Assembly: GCA_905221615.1 (NCBI GenBank) | Contig: CAJNDT010004713.1 | Location: 90,001-154,000 of the forward strand | DNA: 64,000 nt | From: Symbiodinium sp. CCMP2592 | Lineage: Eukaryota; Sar; Dinophyceae; Suessiales; Symbiodiniaceae | Direction of reading: 5' to 3' | Notes under the pieces: generated by a model | The model's database searches: none | What the model saw: only the letters and a program-made list of their open reading frames with translations | What the model was told of the DNA's origin: nothing | Program-made: the position numbers and the translations under genes | Shown here: positions 44,094 through 55,687 of the stretch, in pieces | How the letters are laid out: every line of letters begins with the position of its first letter | Numbering within the stretch: position 1 is the first letter of the stretch

Positions 44094-46568
44094 GTTCACG
44101 TGTGGGAGTTGCTGTTGTGACGAGGCGGCTGACTCTCATCCAGGGCCCGCCGGGTGCCGGGAAGACGACGACCGCGCTGCTGCTCGTTCGCGGCTGGACC
44201 CACCGAGTGTCTTCTTCTTGTTGCTACTTGTTGTCTCCTTGTCCCTTTTCCAGTCCTCGGCACATCCCCGCGCACGTGTCCATGCCCACACCCAGCCCAT
44301 TCCGATCGTGCTTGCGGATTACAGGCACAGAGACGCTAGCCGCCATCAGGCTGCGTCACTTAGACGATGCCTTGGCAATGAGCAGCCTCAGGGTGTTAAC
44401 ACACTGCCATGTTCCAAGCTCACAAAGTCCGGCGCAATCCGGACCCTCGAAGACAGTGTTTTCCAGATGAATGTAGGGTCTCGTCCCAGCCCATCAGGAA
44501 CGTTCGGTCCATGTCGAGCTGCATTGCTCTGGTGGACGGGTGTTGTCCAAAACGGTTTGGGGTCCTGATGCACGAAGTCCCTTTCGTGCTGTGGTCTTGC
44601 CGAAATGCCTAGGCCTTTTTCGTTTCAGAACCCGACCGACACGGTTTGTCGAAAAATGCCCCAAACACAAACACGAGCGCTGGCAGCCAACGATAGTCTT
44701 GCGAAGAGGGCAACACTCGGCACTGGATTGTTCCACGGGGCTGCCGCGACGCTGTCATTGCTCTTCCCCCAGACAGTGCCGCGATGCCAGACACTGCCAA
44801 CGTCAAGGAAGAGAACAAGAAGCTTCGTTTAGCGTTCACTGGCAAGATTCGAAGCAATGCCCCGCCTGGAGCATCAGGAAAGGCAAATAGCTTAGATTTT
44901 GAGACCGCAATGTTATCAACTCGAGATCAAGCTTCAGGTAGTTGCCGTTGCTTTTGTCTGTGTGTTCATAGCGAACCTCTTCCGCTTGTCCTCCCAATCT
45001 TTTGTTATGCAGGACGGCTGCACGGCGTGGGCCTGTGCTTTGCTGCGCAGACAGCAACATCGCCGTGACTTAGCCGAGTTTTGGGCCCTGTGAAACCCTT
45101 GTCGAGAGCCTTGCTCTCAGTTCTCCTGTTATGTCCTGTTGTCAGGTGGACAACTTGACGGCCGGCTGTGCGAAAGCGGGGCTCAGGGTCGTTCGTATTG
45201 GTCGGCCGGAGGCGACGCGCTACGACCTGGAGAAGTTCAACCTCCTTGAGATGGTGAAGGCGACTCGGGTGCCCTTGGAAACCGAAGGCTCGTGCAAGGC
45301 CATATCAAAAGTTTTCACTGCCTGTAGCTGTCTACTGAGGATGCCAAAGCGCAAGATCCAAATGCGGAGGACAGGGGTCACTTCGCTCATCAGAGGGCCA
45401 TTCTGGAAGATGCAGAGGTTGTCTGCAGTACCTGTGCCGGTGCAGATCATCCGGTGTTACAAGGCAAGGAGTTTGGATGTGTTCTTATTGATGAAGCTGG
45501 GCAGACAACAGAGCTGGCTGTCCTGGTTCCTCTGATGAAGATGCGAGCTGATGGTGTGGTCACCCTTGTGGGTGACCACCGACAGCTGCCTCCGACCATC
45601 AGCAACGTCGATGTAGATGTCGAGGGTCTGGGGACGTCCCTTTTCGAGCGCCTATCGTCCCATGGGGTTGAGCCTTTCATGCTGGACGTACAGTACCGAA
45701 TGCATCCTGCAATTGCAGCATTCCCTGCTGTGGCCAGCTACAATGGCAAACTGCGTTCTGGAGTTTCCGGTGCCATGAGAAAAGCTCCACAAGGCATCGC
45801 CTGGCCTTTGCCAGAGGCTCCGGTCACCTTCCTGCCTGTTGAGGGCAAGGAAAAGTCTGAAGGAACTTCCTGGTTCAACGAGACCGAAGTGGAAGCTGTT
45901 GAGGCGCTTCTGGGCAGCGCACTCGCCTGGAACGACATTGCACCCACCGAGATTGGCGTCATCACGCCCTACGCAGCGCAGGCTGTGATGGGGCCGGGAC
46001 GGGATTTCAGCCTGAGGAGATCCCGTCGCAAGAGCGCAATCATGGCCATAAGACCATCGAACCCAAAGTTGAGTGTGGACATCTCAGTATGAAAGTATAC
46101 GTCTCTTCAGAAATCATGAGTTTCAAGGCATGCTCTAGCTCCGAGAGAGGCCCGGCTGATCCGCCGTCGCTTGGGCTGTCCTCCGCCGGGCAAGAGGGCG
46201 GCTGCAGGGGCCGTGGGCGTCGCTTTGGTGGAGGTGAGCAGCGTCGATGGGTTCCAGGGGCGTGAGAAGGAACCGGGCTCTTGGCAAGGGGTCTCGTTAA
46301 GGTGCCTCTCCTTTCTTCTTCAAGTTCCTAGCTCTTCATGACAGCCCTGAAAGTTGAATGATTAAGACAGGGGCGGTGACACTCTGAGGACCTGATCATC
46401 GTCTCCACCGTCAGGGCCAACACCAGTGGCAAAGTGGGCTTCCTGGGCGACCCGAGGCGATTGAACGTCACGATCACCCGCTCTCGCAGGGGCCTCGTGG
46501 TGGTGGGCCACTTCGACACCCTGTCAGCGGACGAGCACACCTGGAGACCCTGGCTGACATGGGCGCAG
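44094..46568 (+). CDS. Second UPF1-like superfamily 1 helicase, at least six exons (5' and 3' ends unresolved)
   Basis: Exon 1 (44,094 to about 44,208), after ACATACAG, reads VGVAVVTRRLTLIQGPPGAG with Walker A GPPGAGKTT. An ~800-nt intron leads to exon 2 (45,013-45,064), GPVLCCADSNIA (motif Ia). Exon 3 (45,146 to about 45,268) reads VDNLTAGCAKAGLRVVRIGR. Exon 4 (45,328-45,981) has DAEVVCSTCAG, Walker B LIDEAGQTTE, motif III GDHRQLPP and motif IV LDVQYRMHP, ending GVITPYAAQ. A GC-AG intron (45,982-46,149) leads to exon 5 (46,150-46,269) with SSVDGFQGREK (motif V). A GA-AG intron (46,270-46,388) leads to exon 6 (46,389-46,568), DLIIVSTVRANTSG and RRLNVTITRSRRGL (motif VI). All core SF1B motifs are present, so an active helicase is expected. 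Upstream domains may lie beyond the satellite, near 37.8-38.9 kb. C-terminal exons after GTGCCAAC at 46,569 were not identified. Confidence 0.82.
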
Positions 46569-47040
46569 GTGCCAACAGCTAAAACTTCGGCACAGCCAAC
46601 AGATCAAGCATCCAGTCACATCTTGTTGAATTTGATAGGCGAATGTTCTCCCTCCAAAAGATTGCTAATTGACTGGTAATTTCTTTGTGTGGGTTGCAGG
46701 GTTGCTCTCAAGCTCAACTTCGAGGTTGAAGCGTTTAGCATGCCAGCTCGCCTGTGGCAGGGATTTAAACAATTGCATGCCGCAAGCCACTGCAAGGCTA
46801 AGGTGATGTGCGAGTACTGTGTAGTTGTGTTTCGCCAGTTGCTGGCGGCATCTAGGCTTTCTTGGAGCGAAAGCAAGTCGCCAAGACCTGTGGGGCAGGA
46901 GCGCGGTCTCGTTGCTGGATGCGAAGCCAGCAACCCAACAGCGGTCGGAGCCCTGAAGCAGCCGCTTGGACCAGAGAGAAAGACTTAAAGAGACAGGGAG
47001 AGAGTTCATGCTGGACACAGAGTCGAACTATTCCCCACAG
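46569..47040. other. No gene recognised with confidence
   Basis: This holds the presumed final intron(s) of the helicase. A frame near 46,700 (VALKLNFEVEAFSMPARLWQ) follows GGGTTGCAG and might be a last helicase exon, but it carries no motif. Confidence 0.4.
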
Positions 47041-47049
47041 CTACTCGCC

Positions 47050-48455
47050 CAGGTTGGAACTTCTGACGGAGGATCAGCTTCTGAAAGCGCTCGATGCGAC
47101 GTACACGACGCAGAAGCAGTGAGTGTGCAAAAGGAGAGTTTGGGGTCCCCTTGGGTTGGTGCCTTGGCGGTGACAGTTCAAGATGTCTCTTTGCTTCCGG
47201 CATCTTCGTGTTCCCCCCTAGTTTAGCTCGATGCTCCTTATTCGACTTGACGGGCCAAACTGCTCAATACCTCTTTCTTCGAAAGTGTGTCCAGGATGGA
47301 TGATGCTCCGAAAATCCTTAGAAAGCCAGGGTTTTGCAGAAGGCCAAAACCAGCCAAAGCCCAAGCAGATGAAGCGAGGCCCGCTGACCCCCCACAAGCT
47401 GGAGTCGCCCTCCGGCCAGCTGAGGCGCGCGCTTCGTTGCTTCTTTGGGCCACTTTCTCTCCCCTTCTCTCTCTCTCTCTTTCTCTGTGTTCCGTCTTCG
47501 AGTGCAGACGCCTTGTTTGGTGGAGGATGCAGTTCATTTTCTTGTACTACGACCAGAACCGCAACGGCCGCTTGGAGGTGGAGGAGGCCCCTCTAAGGGA
47601 CTAGACAGGATTCTTGGCCCCTGAGATGGACAGATCAGGTCGCAAAGATGATCGAGCACATCCAGCAGCTGCGGGGGGAGAGCCATTCCGATGCCCTCGC
47701 CAACGCCAAAGTGCCGGGCCCAGCACAAGCCGGCACCGCCAAGCCGCCAAGCCCCCGCCGGTCTCTTCTGTCTCTTCGGGTGCTTCAAGGCCCTCGTTTC
47801 CTACTACTCAGCGTCCTTCGGCTCCTTCGGCTTTGCAGCCTTCTACGATGCGGCGCAGAACAGGAGCTGCTTTGACTCACGCGATGGAAAGCGTCTTTCG
47901 GGTCGCCAGAGTTGCAACGAGATCCGCGCCCAGTGTGTGCCTGCTGAGCATCTGCGGTTTCTGCCGGGGAGGATGCTGAATGGAACATCGCCGCTGCTGC
48001 GCACGCAGCAGGCTCATGCAGTGCGGTATGGTGCAGCGCAGTCTTTACGAAGGCCTGGAAGCCGCAACCTCACAGGATCTCCTTGAAGTCATGAAGCAGC
48101 ACTCGCAGAGATCACCGGCAGGGTGGCGGTCTCAGCCACTGCACAGTTTGGCTCTGAAGACAGCCAGTTTGAAGTTTGGACCTTGTTGAAGCCGGGTGTC
48201 TGGGTCGCGTACCATGCACCCCCAGTCAGAAAGGTCTCGGGGGCTGTTGGTTGTTTCCCAAACGCCTGGCAACTCCTTGCAGGCTTGGGAGGTCCATGAG
48301 GAGAGAGTGTTTCACATCACGTGCTTTCGAATCTTTCCGAAGCTCACTGAAGCCCGACTGTCGAATGCCTTGGGGCACCCGCCAGTGGTTTCTGCGTTGA
48401 TCTCCACTGCAAGGGTGTGTCTGGCGACAGCCTCCTCAAACATTTCGGAGGAATA
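47050..48455 (+). CDS. EF-hand exons of a signalling protein, probably the 5' part of the phosphatase gene
   Basis: Pieces in order: RLELLTEDQLLKALDATYTT then QKQ (47,051-47,119). RLVWWRMQFIFLYYDQNRNG then RLEVEE (47,508-47,586) contains a complete EF-hand loop DQNRNGRLEVEE (D1, N3, N5, G6, L8, E12). A 52-nt GC-AG intron (47,587-47,638) leads to VAKMIEHIQQLRGESHSDAL (from 47,639), the second EF-hand helix. ITGRVAVSATAQFGSEDSQF then EVWTLLKPGVWVAYHAPPVR (48,109-48,233) follows. AWEVHEERVFHITCFRIFPK then LTEARLSNALGHPPVVSALI lies near 48,283-48,403. The EF-hand should bind calcium. Whether all exons belong to one transcript with the phosphatase at 49.4-51.4 kb is inference from order and strand. 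Confidence 0.6.
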
Positions 48456-49440
48456 AGGTTGCGTGAGAGCCCGGTCAGCGAACTTAGGTCGGATGAGCTC
48501 GCGTCGCTCTCTTCTCTTGCCGGCTTGACCCCAACACTAACTTGGCCAGTGAATGCATTCAAAGTTCAGAGTCTGAGGCCCCACGCCGGCAAAGGCCGGT
48601 CTTGCAACGGAGTTTGGAAAGTGGAAGAGTTTCTGTTGTGGAGGCGGGTGGCACCAGCAACGGCAGCATGACTGGCTCTCAGAATTGCAGCAACGAAATG
48701 CCGTTTTCATCAGGCTAATAGGCTAATCCAGTCACCCCTTGCTCTGGAGGTCGTCTGTTTTACTTCTCAGTCTTAGTCTATTGAGCTTGTGCTCTTGTGC
48801 TCTTGCTTCAGCGAGGCCCTCGCTGCCTTCGAAAGCCGTGGCCACCAGATCGCAGCGAGGAGCCTCAAGCGAGCTGCGGCCTCGAACACACAAGAAGAAG
48901 AAGGGTTTTGATTCCGCCGAGTTTTTTGTTGAGGTGGCGCTGGGGCGAACAAGGCCGAACACCCAAAGCCCTCCTGAGAAGCCCCCGCAAGTGTGTCAGC
49001 TCGCGCGCCTGAAAGGTGGGGTGCAGGCACGAAGGGCCGGCGGGACGAGGGGGGGGGGGAAAGCGCCGCGAACACGAACATGCCAAGAGAAGACGCCTTC
49101 TAGTTGGGGAAAAAAGTGTTAGACGAAACTTTCGCGGCTGGAGCCTGGAGGCCCTGGCGCTCCGCGTGGTGAGGAGTTTGATGGACATGTCGGCGCCCTG
49201 GGAGCGGCGAGCCTCCCCCGTTTTCCTTTTCACCCTCTAGGTCCAACGAGAAGAACCAGCCCATGGCTGAATGGAGGCAGCGGCTTCTTCTCACAAAGGG
49301 AGCTTTCGAGGCGCATCGAAGTGGACCCGACTCAGGTATAACCTTCAACTTGTCAGCACGCGCGAGTTCTACCTCCTGTGCCAGGGGCCGAATCCACTGA
49401 AGCACGTGGCAAAATCTTGCGGCAAAGCTTGTCTCAGGCG
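48456..49440. other. Unresolved stretch, probably introns and small exons
   Basis: No motif is seen. The GC-rich section 48,800-49,200 is open on both strands. REFYLLCQ near 49,357 is a possible exon edge. Confidence 0.4.
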
Positions 49441-49445
49441 ACACT

Positions 49446-51388
49446 GTGGTGGAGCTCCTCCGACAGGAAGATTCCTTGGTGGAGGCCCCTTGGCTTTTGA
49501 TTCAAGGGCCAACGGGGATGAAGAGAGCGCCAGAGTTGTGGAACGTTTTAGGTGCGCTTTCCTTGTCGAGTCTACGGAGACATCCATGGGCCGATAGCCC
49601 GTCTGGGAGGAGCCATGCTTGGATCTCATGGGCTTCGAGTCGTCTGAGGCAGCTACTGGACCTCTTGGAGTTCTTCAACGCCTTCTCCTGGCCAGCGCGG
49701 CTCCCAAGATCTCCCCGAAAGAAGAGCTTGAGGCTTACGGTACGGTACATGTGTGTCAGAGGACAAGCGGCGTGGAGACATCTTCTCGATGAACTATGCC
49801 GGGCGCCCGTCGGACGGAAGCCCGAACTCTTCTTCGGCTGTTCTTAAACCTTCTACACTGCTTTTTGAGGTGTTCTTGGGCGACTTCGTCGACAGGGGCG
49901 CCTATTCGTCCAAAGCTCGGCGGCGGCTGTCGCCAGCAGCGTGCCAGCGACGGTTTAGCGGCGACGAGTCGGTGAACTTAGGTGCGATGTGGTTTCCCTG
50001 CTCTTTTCGCTGAAGATCCTGTATCCCCAACGGGTCTTCCTGATCCGAGGGAACCACGAGGTGATTGGACTAGAGCCGCCGTTTTCTGCCAGCCTCCCGA
50101 GATGCTGGAGAGGACCGGCTGATGAACGTGAACTACGGCTTCCACGCCGACTGCACCAGGCATGCCACTGCGAGGGCTCCCGAAGCCGCAATCTTGTTGA
50201 AGTTCCTTGGAGGAAGTTCGGAAGGGATGGCGATGGCATCTGGGAGCGTTCCCAGCTCAGACTCAGGTCCCCATTGAAATGACCGACTCTGCTTGTCTGG
50301 GCATTTCAAGGTGTCAATGACGTCTTCGAGTTCCTTCCCATCGCAGCGCTGGTGGAAGGACCACTAGACTCCCAAAGCCTCTCCTAAAGTAAGTTCCGCT
50401 GCTATGTTGGTTTGGAGCTCCTGCGGCGAAGGAGCGATCCTTTGCATCCACGGCGGCATCGGGGACTCCATCACCCAGTTGGACGACCTGCGCGGGATCC
50501 CGAAGCCCATTCAGGCGATGACCGGATGATCGCAAGTCTTCAGGAGCTTAGGGCCCTGGGGGGGGGAGGTCGTCGGCGAAATCAACGAAAGGACGGGCTG
50601 AATCACTACGGGCGCCCGTTGGTGTGCGCGTTGATGTTTTGTCGGTCTGGAGGACCACCCGTCGAGACCGAATGGTGCTGGATGCGCTCTGGTCCGGGCC
50701 TTCGTCCTTTGTGGGGACCCTCTTGGAGAGCCGAGAGCTCCTCGAGGTCGGATCCGACGGACAACGACCAGGTCCTCGGCGTTCATGCCCAGACCTCGGG
50801 TGAGAGACGGTGGAGGCTGCGGAGGAGGGGTAGTAGCAGGACTAGGCCTAGGTGGGACTCAGGTCTCCCCAAGGGGCAAGAACACCTGTCGCTTCGGCCC
50901 GGATCGCGTGCAGGCGGGGCCCGAAAACACATCCGCTTCCGTGATTTGCCCAACATTCGCATTCTCGCAGAGTTCTCTCAGTGTCGCAGTGGTCCTGCGG
51001 CTGCATGCACAAGCAACGTCTAGGCATTCCCCGAAGTCGCAGGACTTCAACCGCCGGAACTCGTTGAAGCTGATCATCCGCGCGCATGAGTGTGCCCGGC
51101 TCCTGAGCCGTCAAGTCGATCAGTTCCCCTTGCGTCCACTGGATGCCTTCGTCTCGATTCCGAAGATCTAGTCGTCTGTGGACGTCAAGCTCGCCTTCGT
51201 CCCCAGGTCCAGCACGGCTACGAGTACTTTGCCGGTGGTCAGCTGCTGACCGTCTTCTCAGCCACTGTCTGAGAGGTTCCTAATTTTTCTTGCCCCCCTT
51301 TTGGGCGTTTCAGCATTTCCTTGTCTCAAGGCCACCAACTACTGCAATCAGCACGACAACGATGGAGCGATGGTCGTTCTGGTGAAGG
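49446..51388 (+). CDS. PPP-family serine/threonine phosphatase catalytic domain in many small exons
   Basis: Pieces in the order of a PPP catalytic core: VELLRQEDSLVEAPW (49,446); DIFSMNYAGRPSDGSPN (49,777-49,827); VFLGDFVDRGAYSSK (49,870-49,914); VVSLLFSLKILYPQRVFLIR then GNHE (to 50,060). A GTGATT intron gives GNHE|DRLMNVNYGFHADC (from 50,113). Then VNDVFEFLPIAALVEG (50,313), AILCIHGGIGDSITQLDDLR (50,434), VLDALW|SDPTDNDQVLGVHA (50,672 and 50,750), TCRFGPDRV (50,881), NSLKLIIRAHE (51,057), GYEYFAGGQLLTVFSAT (51,213) and NYCNQHDNDGAMVVLVK (51,338). The metal-ligand motifs GDFVDRG, GNHE and RAHE and the HGG loop are present. The first motif, GDxHGQ, was not found and probably lies across an intron near 49,745-49,775. 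With the upstream EF-hand the layout recalls calcium-regulated PPEF-type phosphatases. The family call is firm; the subfamily is inference. Confidence 0.82.
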
Positions 51389-52400
51389 AGTGCTCCGCTT
51401 TGCTTGGAGAACCCGAGGAAACGAGTCCTTCAACCCAAGACCTCCGGAGGATGACCGTACAGGAGAGGTGGTCGAACATGCTCAGGTCATCAAGAGTGGC
51501 ACGGTGAGGATCTCAGCAATTGACAAGCCAACAAACCTCGCTTGTCTTGACGTCTTTCGGAGGAGGCCTGGGGTCTTTCTGGGTCCCCTCTTCGAAACGT
51601 AGCGCTTCTCGGGAGGTCTCCTTATCTAGAGTCTCTACTCTCAGCCTCATGCAGCTGCAACGTGCCACGCCACGCCATCCCTCCGGCTCCGGAGGCCGCA
51701 GTCAGAAAAAAGCAAGAGGTTGCTTGTTATGGAGAAACCTGACGAGGAGACAGAAGAGGTAGAAGCGGGAGAAGTGCATGAGGCCTTTGAGAGTGCGATC
51801 TCGGTGATCTTGAGGTGGACACCTCCTATGGCTGGAACGACCAGCAGTTTCGAGCGTTCATCGCTTAGCCCTGCAGTTCCGCTCTTCCTGTCCCCTTCCC
51901 AGTCGTTTCTCTTCTTGCGAGGCCCTCACCGATGCGGCGAACGGGGCATGGGCACTGATCTTGATCTGGTCGCCACCTTCTTCGCTCATTGTACCATACA
52001 ATGTCACACAGATGCAAAGCTTCTGAGCTCGCTGTGTCACCCACTCGTTAATGAGATCTGCCCCGAAGATGATCCGGGCTGTCGTCCCACGAAAAAGCCA
52101 CGAGATTCAACGATACTCTTCGTAGCTTCCCACCTGAAGCTGGGTGGATTGAACGGATGCGTGGATCACTGCCACTGTGGCTCCAGTGAAGCAGCACCCA
52201 AAGGGATGCCCGAACTGTCGCTTTGCCGTTGCCACGAGGAGCTTAAGCTGTCAATCCCGTTTCCCCGCGGCTCGCATCAGGCAGAATCCAAACTACTCTT
52301 CACTTCCGAATGCGATTAGAGCAAATCTTTGGAAGCTGCCCTGGGCTCGCGGATGGGACCATGCACATGATCGAGCAGGTGATGGCCTAGCCATGCCATG
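51389..52400 (+). other. Possible 3' exons of the phosphatase gene
   Basis: Near 51,420-51,505 a frame reads SFNPRPPEDDRTGEVVEHAQ then VIKSGT, plausible as a C-terminal exon. Near 51,729-51,815 MEKPDEETEEVEAGEVHEAF then ESAISVILRW looks coding and acidic. Neither has a recognised motif and neither can be joined with certainty. Confidence 0.35.
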
Positions 52401-52444
52401 ATGGGTGTTAAGGTGCAAGTGACCTTTACTTACTTTAAGTCGAA

Positions 52445-52990
52445 GTGCCGAGGTGTTTGGGAGGTACAGAGGTAGCAAGCAGAAGCATGACGAGATGCAC
52501 AGGCAACGCACCCTGTCAGGTCATGCCCGGTCCGCCAGATAGCGAGGCAAGTGACGAGCTACAGGTAGTCGAGGTCATCAAGAGTCCGCTGGACATGGAA
52601 CTCGAAGATTGCACAGCAACCCCAGCTGGCGGGCAAGATGACGTGAGAGTTGATCGGGTGACCGGTCCGCCTGATAGCAAGGTGTTTCAAGAGGCAGTTG
52701 ACGAACCGAGTCCTTCTGGCACACGGAATGATGATGGGCATCAGCTGGTACGTCAGTTGGCGGAAGCTGCTTTTACATGCCACACTGCGAGCAGGCGCAG
52801 CAATTTTCATCCTTGCCTGCCTTGTGTACTTGCTCTTGCGTGTCAGACCACTTGTAAAAGCGCATACGTGGACCAGAGTGTCGGCCCATGCCTGTGTTGT
52901 TTTCAGTCTGGAAAGAGAGGATGTGCAGAAATGCAACCGTCTACGAAGCATCGGATACCTCACTCTCAGCAGTGTTGGCAACAGCACAGT
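52445..52990 (+). CDS. Hypothetical protein or exon, unknown
   Basis: A frame contains two similar short blocks, MPGPPDSEASDELQVVEVIK near 52,525 and VTGPPDSKVFQEAVDEPSPS near 52,658, suggesting a small internal duplication. The C-terminal third becomes Cys/His-rich and less protein-like. A + frame overlapping it at 52,698 has a hydrophobic stretch (AAIFILACLVYLLLRV). Either might be real; neither is recognised. Confidence 0.25.
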
Positions 52991-53560
52991 GTACTGACTA
53001 ACATAATTTGACTGCACTCTGCATCTTCCGGCCTACTTACCTGTTACCTGCTTACCTAGTTGCCGGCACAACATCTGGGCTGCAAACTGTATGTTGATAG
53101 GTACACTACAATGCACATGTACACACTGCTCAATACTGCAAGTGCACACTCTGCTCGTCTGCATCGCTATTGAGACTGAAGACTGAATGAATGCATCATA
53201 TCATTGACTTGCCTCTTGACGAGTCTTGACCGGGCCGCTACGCACAGGCTAGATTTCTGCAATACTTTCATGTCTCATACCTGGACAGTTTGTTTGCCCT
53301 GACGCGTGATTGTGTGGTCTTCCGGTGTCCCATCGTCTTCCAGAGGTGCATAAACACGCTGGGTCATGAGCATGTGTAGGTTTATGATGTCCCGGTCCTG
53401 TTAACGTCATTATCTCGGGAAATAGTAAATAATGGGAATATTTTGAGATTGCAGATGGAATCGAGGCACTCAGGCAATCAAACAAGCGATGGGAAAACAA
53501 TGGAAAATATGGGATTGGAATCCCGTTGCATTTTGACTTCAATGTTTCTCCGATTTGGTT
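52991..53560. other. No gene recognised
   Basis: AT-richer sequence with short CTTACCT/GTTACCT repeats near 53,035-53,060. No credible frame. Confidence 0.5.
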
Positions 53561-54050
53561 GCAGGGTGCACTTGGCATCTGATTTTTGTTTCATTTTTTT
53601 TCCATAGTTCCCGTGCGGCACCGATCCATCTCATTTTTTTCATTTTTGGTTCCGTTTCTTTTCCATTTTTGGTTCCATTATTTTTACATTTTTTTTGTTT
53701 TTTTTTTCGATTTTTTCCCAAATGCTTCAGGGAATTTGTGTTTTTTCCAAGATGGAGGCCACCTGGGACGGGGCCCAAATCCCACCCCCACGCAATGGAA
53801 AAAACATGGGAAAAAACACACTCAGAATGCTGGTCCAGGGTGGTCCTTTTTTGAACCTGTCGCCCCTGATGCCCTGGCCCTGACAGTTTGTCTTTGTTTG
53901 CGTTTGATTTATTTTTGTTTTTTTTTTCCATGTTTGGTTTCGTTTTTTTTGTGTTTTTTCCATTCCCTGTGTCGGTCCTGGTCTCTTGTTTTGATTTTTG
54001 GTTCCATTATTTTTTCATTCCTTTTCCATTTTTATTGGTCGTGGTTTCCA
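53560..54050. repeat. T-rich low-complexity block with repeated TTTTTGGTTCCATT motif
   Basis: Two T-rich arms (about 53,586-53,735 and 53,905-54,045) share TTTTTGGTTCCATTATTTTT (near 53,661 and 53,995). They flank a mixed-sequence centre that contains an A-rich stretch, ATGGGAAAAAACA. The Phe-rich frames here are artefacts of T content. Confidence 0.75.
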
Positions 54051-55660
54051 TAGAGTTATCAGGCGAGGGGCCATCTTAAGTGTAGGTGCGTCATGTTTTT
54101 AGTCGGGTGTTGGGCAAAGCTTGAGCCTTTGCAGCTTGGCCGTCCCTGGGCATCTGCCTTGCTGTTCCCACTCCCCTGTTCAGTTTCGCCTTTCTTGACG
54201 ACCTCGAAAGCCCGAAGCCCCGCAGCATCTCTGGCTGTGGCTTCACAGCATTTGTATTTTCGGCCGTCGTGTCCATTGTCCGGGCCTCTGAGGACGGGCG
54301 GAAAGGCCATCTTGCAATTCCGAGAAGCAGCTGGTTGTGCATTGAGGGCGCGATTGACATCAGACGGCTTGCAAGTCGATGATGGTGTTGGAGTTGTTGT
54401 ACTGTGGAGGTATTTTGGGGATGGAGATGTGAGGCTGCGGCTGCCAGAAGCGAGCAACGGTTGCAGCAGGCACGGGTGGATGTGCATCCGAGGTTGCTTG
54501 AAAAGCTTTTCTCAAGGTTCTTATAGGATTTCAGGGAAAGCACAGAAAAAACAACAAGCCTATAGACCGGCCCTAACGCTGAATACTATGACGTCTTTGC
54601 CCGAACCCTCAAAAGAAAGGTTGGGGTCAATAGGATGTACGTTCTCATAGTTCACTTGGAGGTGAAGGGTGGATAGCTGTAACTGAGGTAAAGTAGGTAT
54701 CAAGGCATAATTAAGATAACTAGGTCAGGCGTCTACAAATCCTACGCCGGAAGCTAACGTAGTCGGCTCTGAAGGGATGCCAAGCTGTGACCCGCTGGCC
54801 CCTCTTTAGTTGTGGGTTTCTTTGGCTTTTGGACCCAGAAGCTGCTGTCACATTGAGTTTGTAGCTTCGGGACACTCATGGGAGCTCAGGGACCTTCTTC
54901 GTTCATAATCCTAGGAGTTTTGGACGACAAACTGGTAACTCCGGTAAGGGCCGCTTGGCATCGGCATGGAAAGGATAGCCAGTATGGGGCAACAGTATGC
55001 AGTAAGGGGTGCTGGGAACTTAGGATATTTGGCTCAGTCATTTCGCAGGATGCCGTAGGCCCATTGGGCTTCACAAAGAAGTCCAAGCTTAGACATTTTG
55101 TTTTGACACGTTGTGATCGTTGCTCGTAGTGTTGTCTGACGCTCTTTCTTGAACCTTTGTCGCAAGATTTCTGATTTGAACTATAGACCCCACTCCGTAC
55201 TGGCACCTTCAAGTCAGATTCGCACTTAGACGAGCTGCAGGTATAGTTAATAAGCATTCCCTTGCCAGCCTCTCAATCTTTCGAACTTGCCTGTGGAAGC
55301 AATCGAGCGACTGCAGTGCCAAGTACAAAAGCATGGGCCACGCAGAGTGCTTGTGCCACGCAGATGAGTTTCAGAGATAATCAGGCTTTGTGTGGAAGGA
55401 GAGTCAAGGGTCCAGGATCTCGCCTTTTTTGGTGGCCACGTCCCTTGAAGTTGGGTTGGGGTTTGCAAGTCTCCTCCTCCTTCGGATTTGTGTTTGTGTC
55501 TCTGCCGGAATTGCCCATTGCCTACTCACGAGCTGGGGTTCATTCAGCCTCAGGTGAACAAATAGGCTTGACTCATTGGACCTGAAGTCCGGCATCCTCA
55601 GTCAGCTGGGCCATTCACCGTGTAGCCCGATGGTATTCCACCTCCATAAGCATATGAATT
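54051..55660. other. No gene recognised
   Basis: Open frames around 54,093-54,650 occur on both strands and overlap. None shows a motif or credible exon borders. Confidence 0.45.
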
Positions 55661-55687
55661 TGCATGACATCCCCCTGTGCCTCGCTA

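Noticed and set aside
44218-44340. Frame reading PIPIVLADYRH thought to be a helicase motif Ia exon
   Set aside because: The exon at 45,013-45,064 gives GPVLCCADSNIA and joins cleanly to VDNLTAGC, so the earlier match is chance inside the intron.
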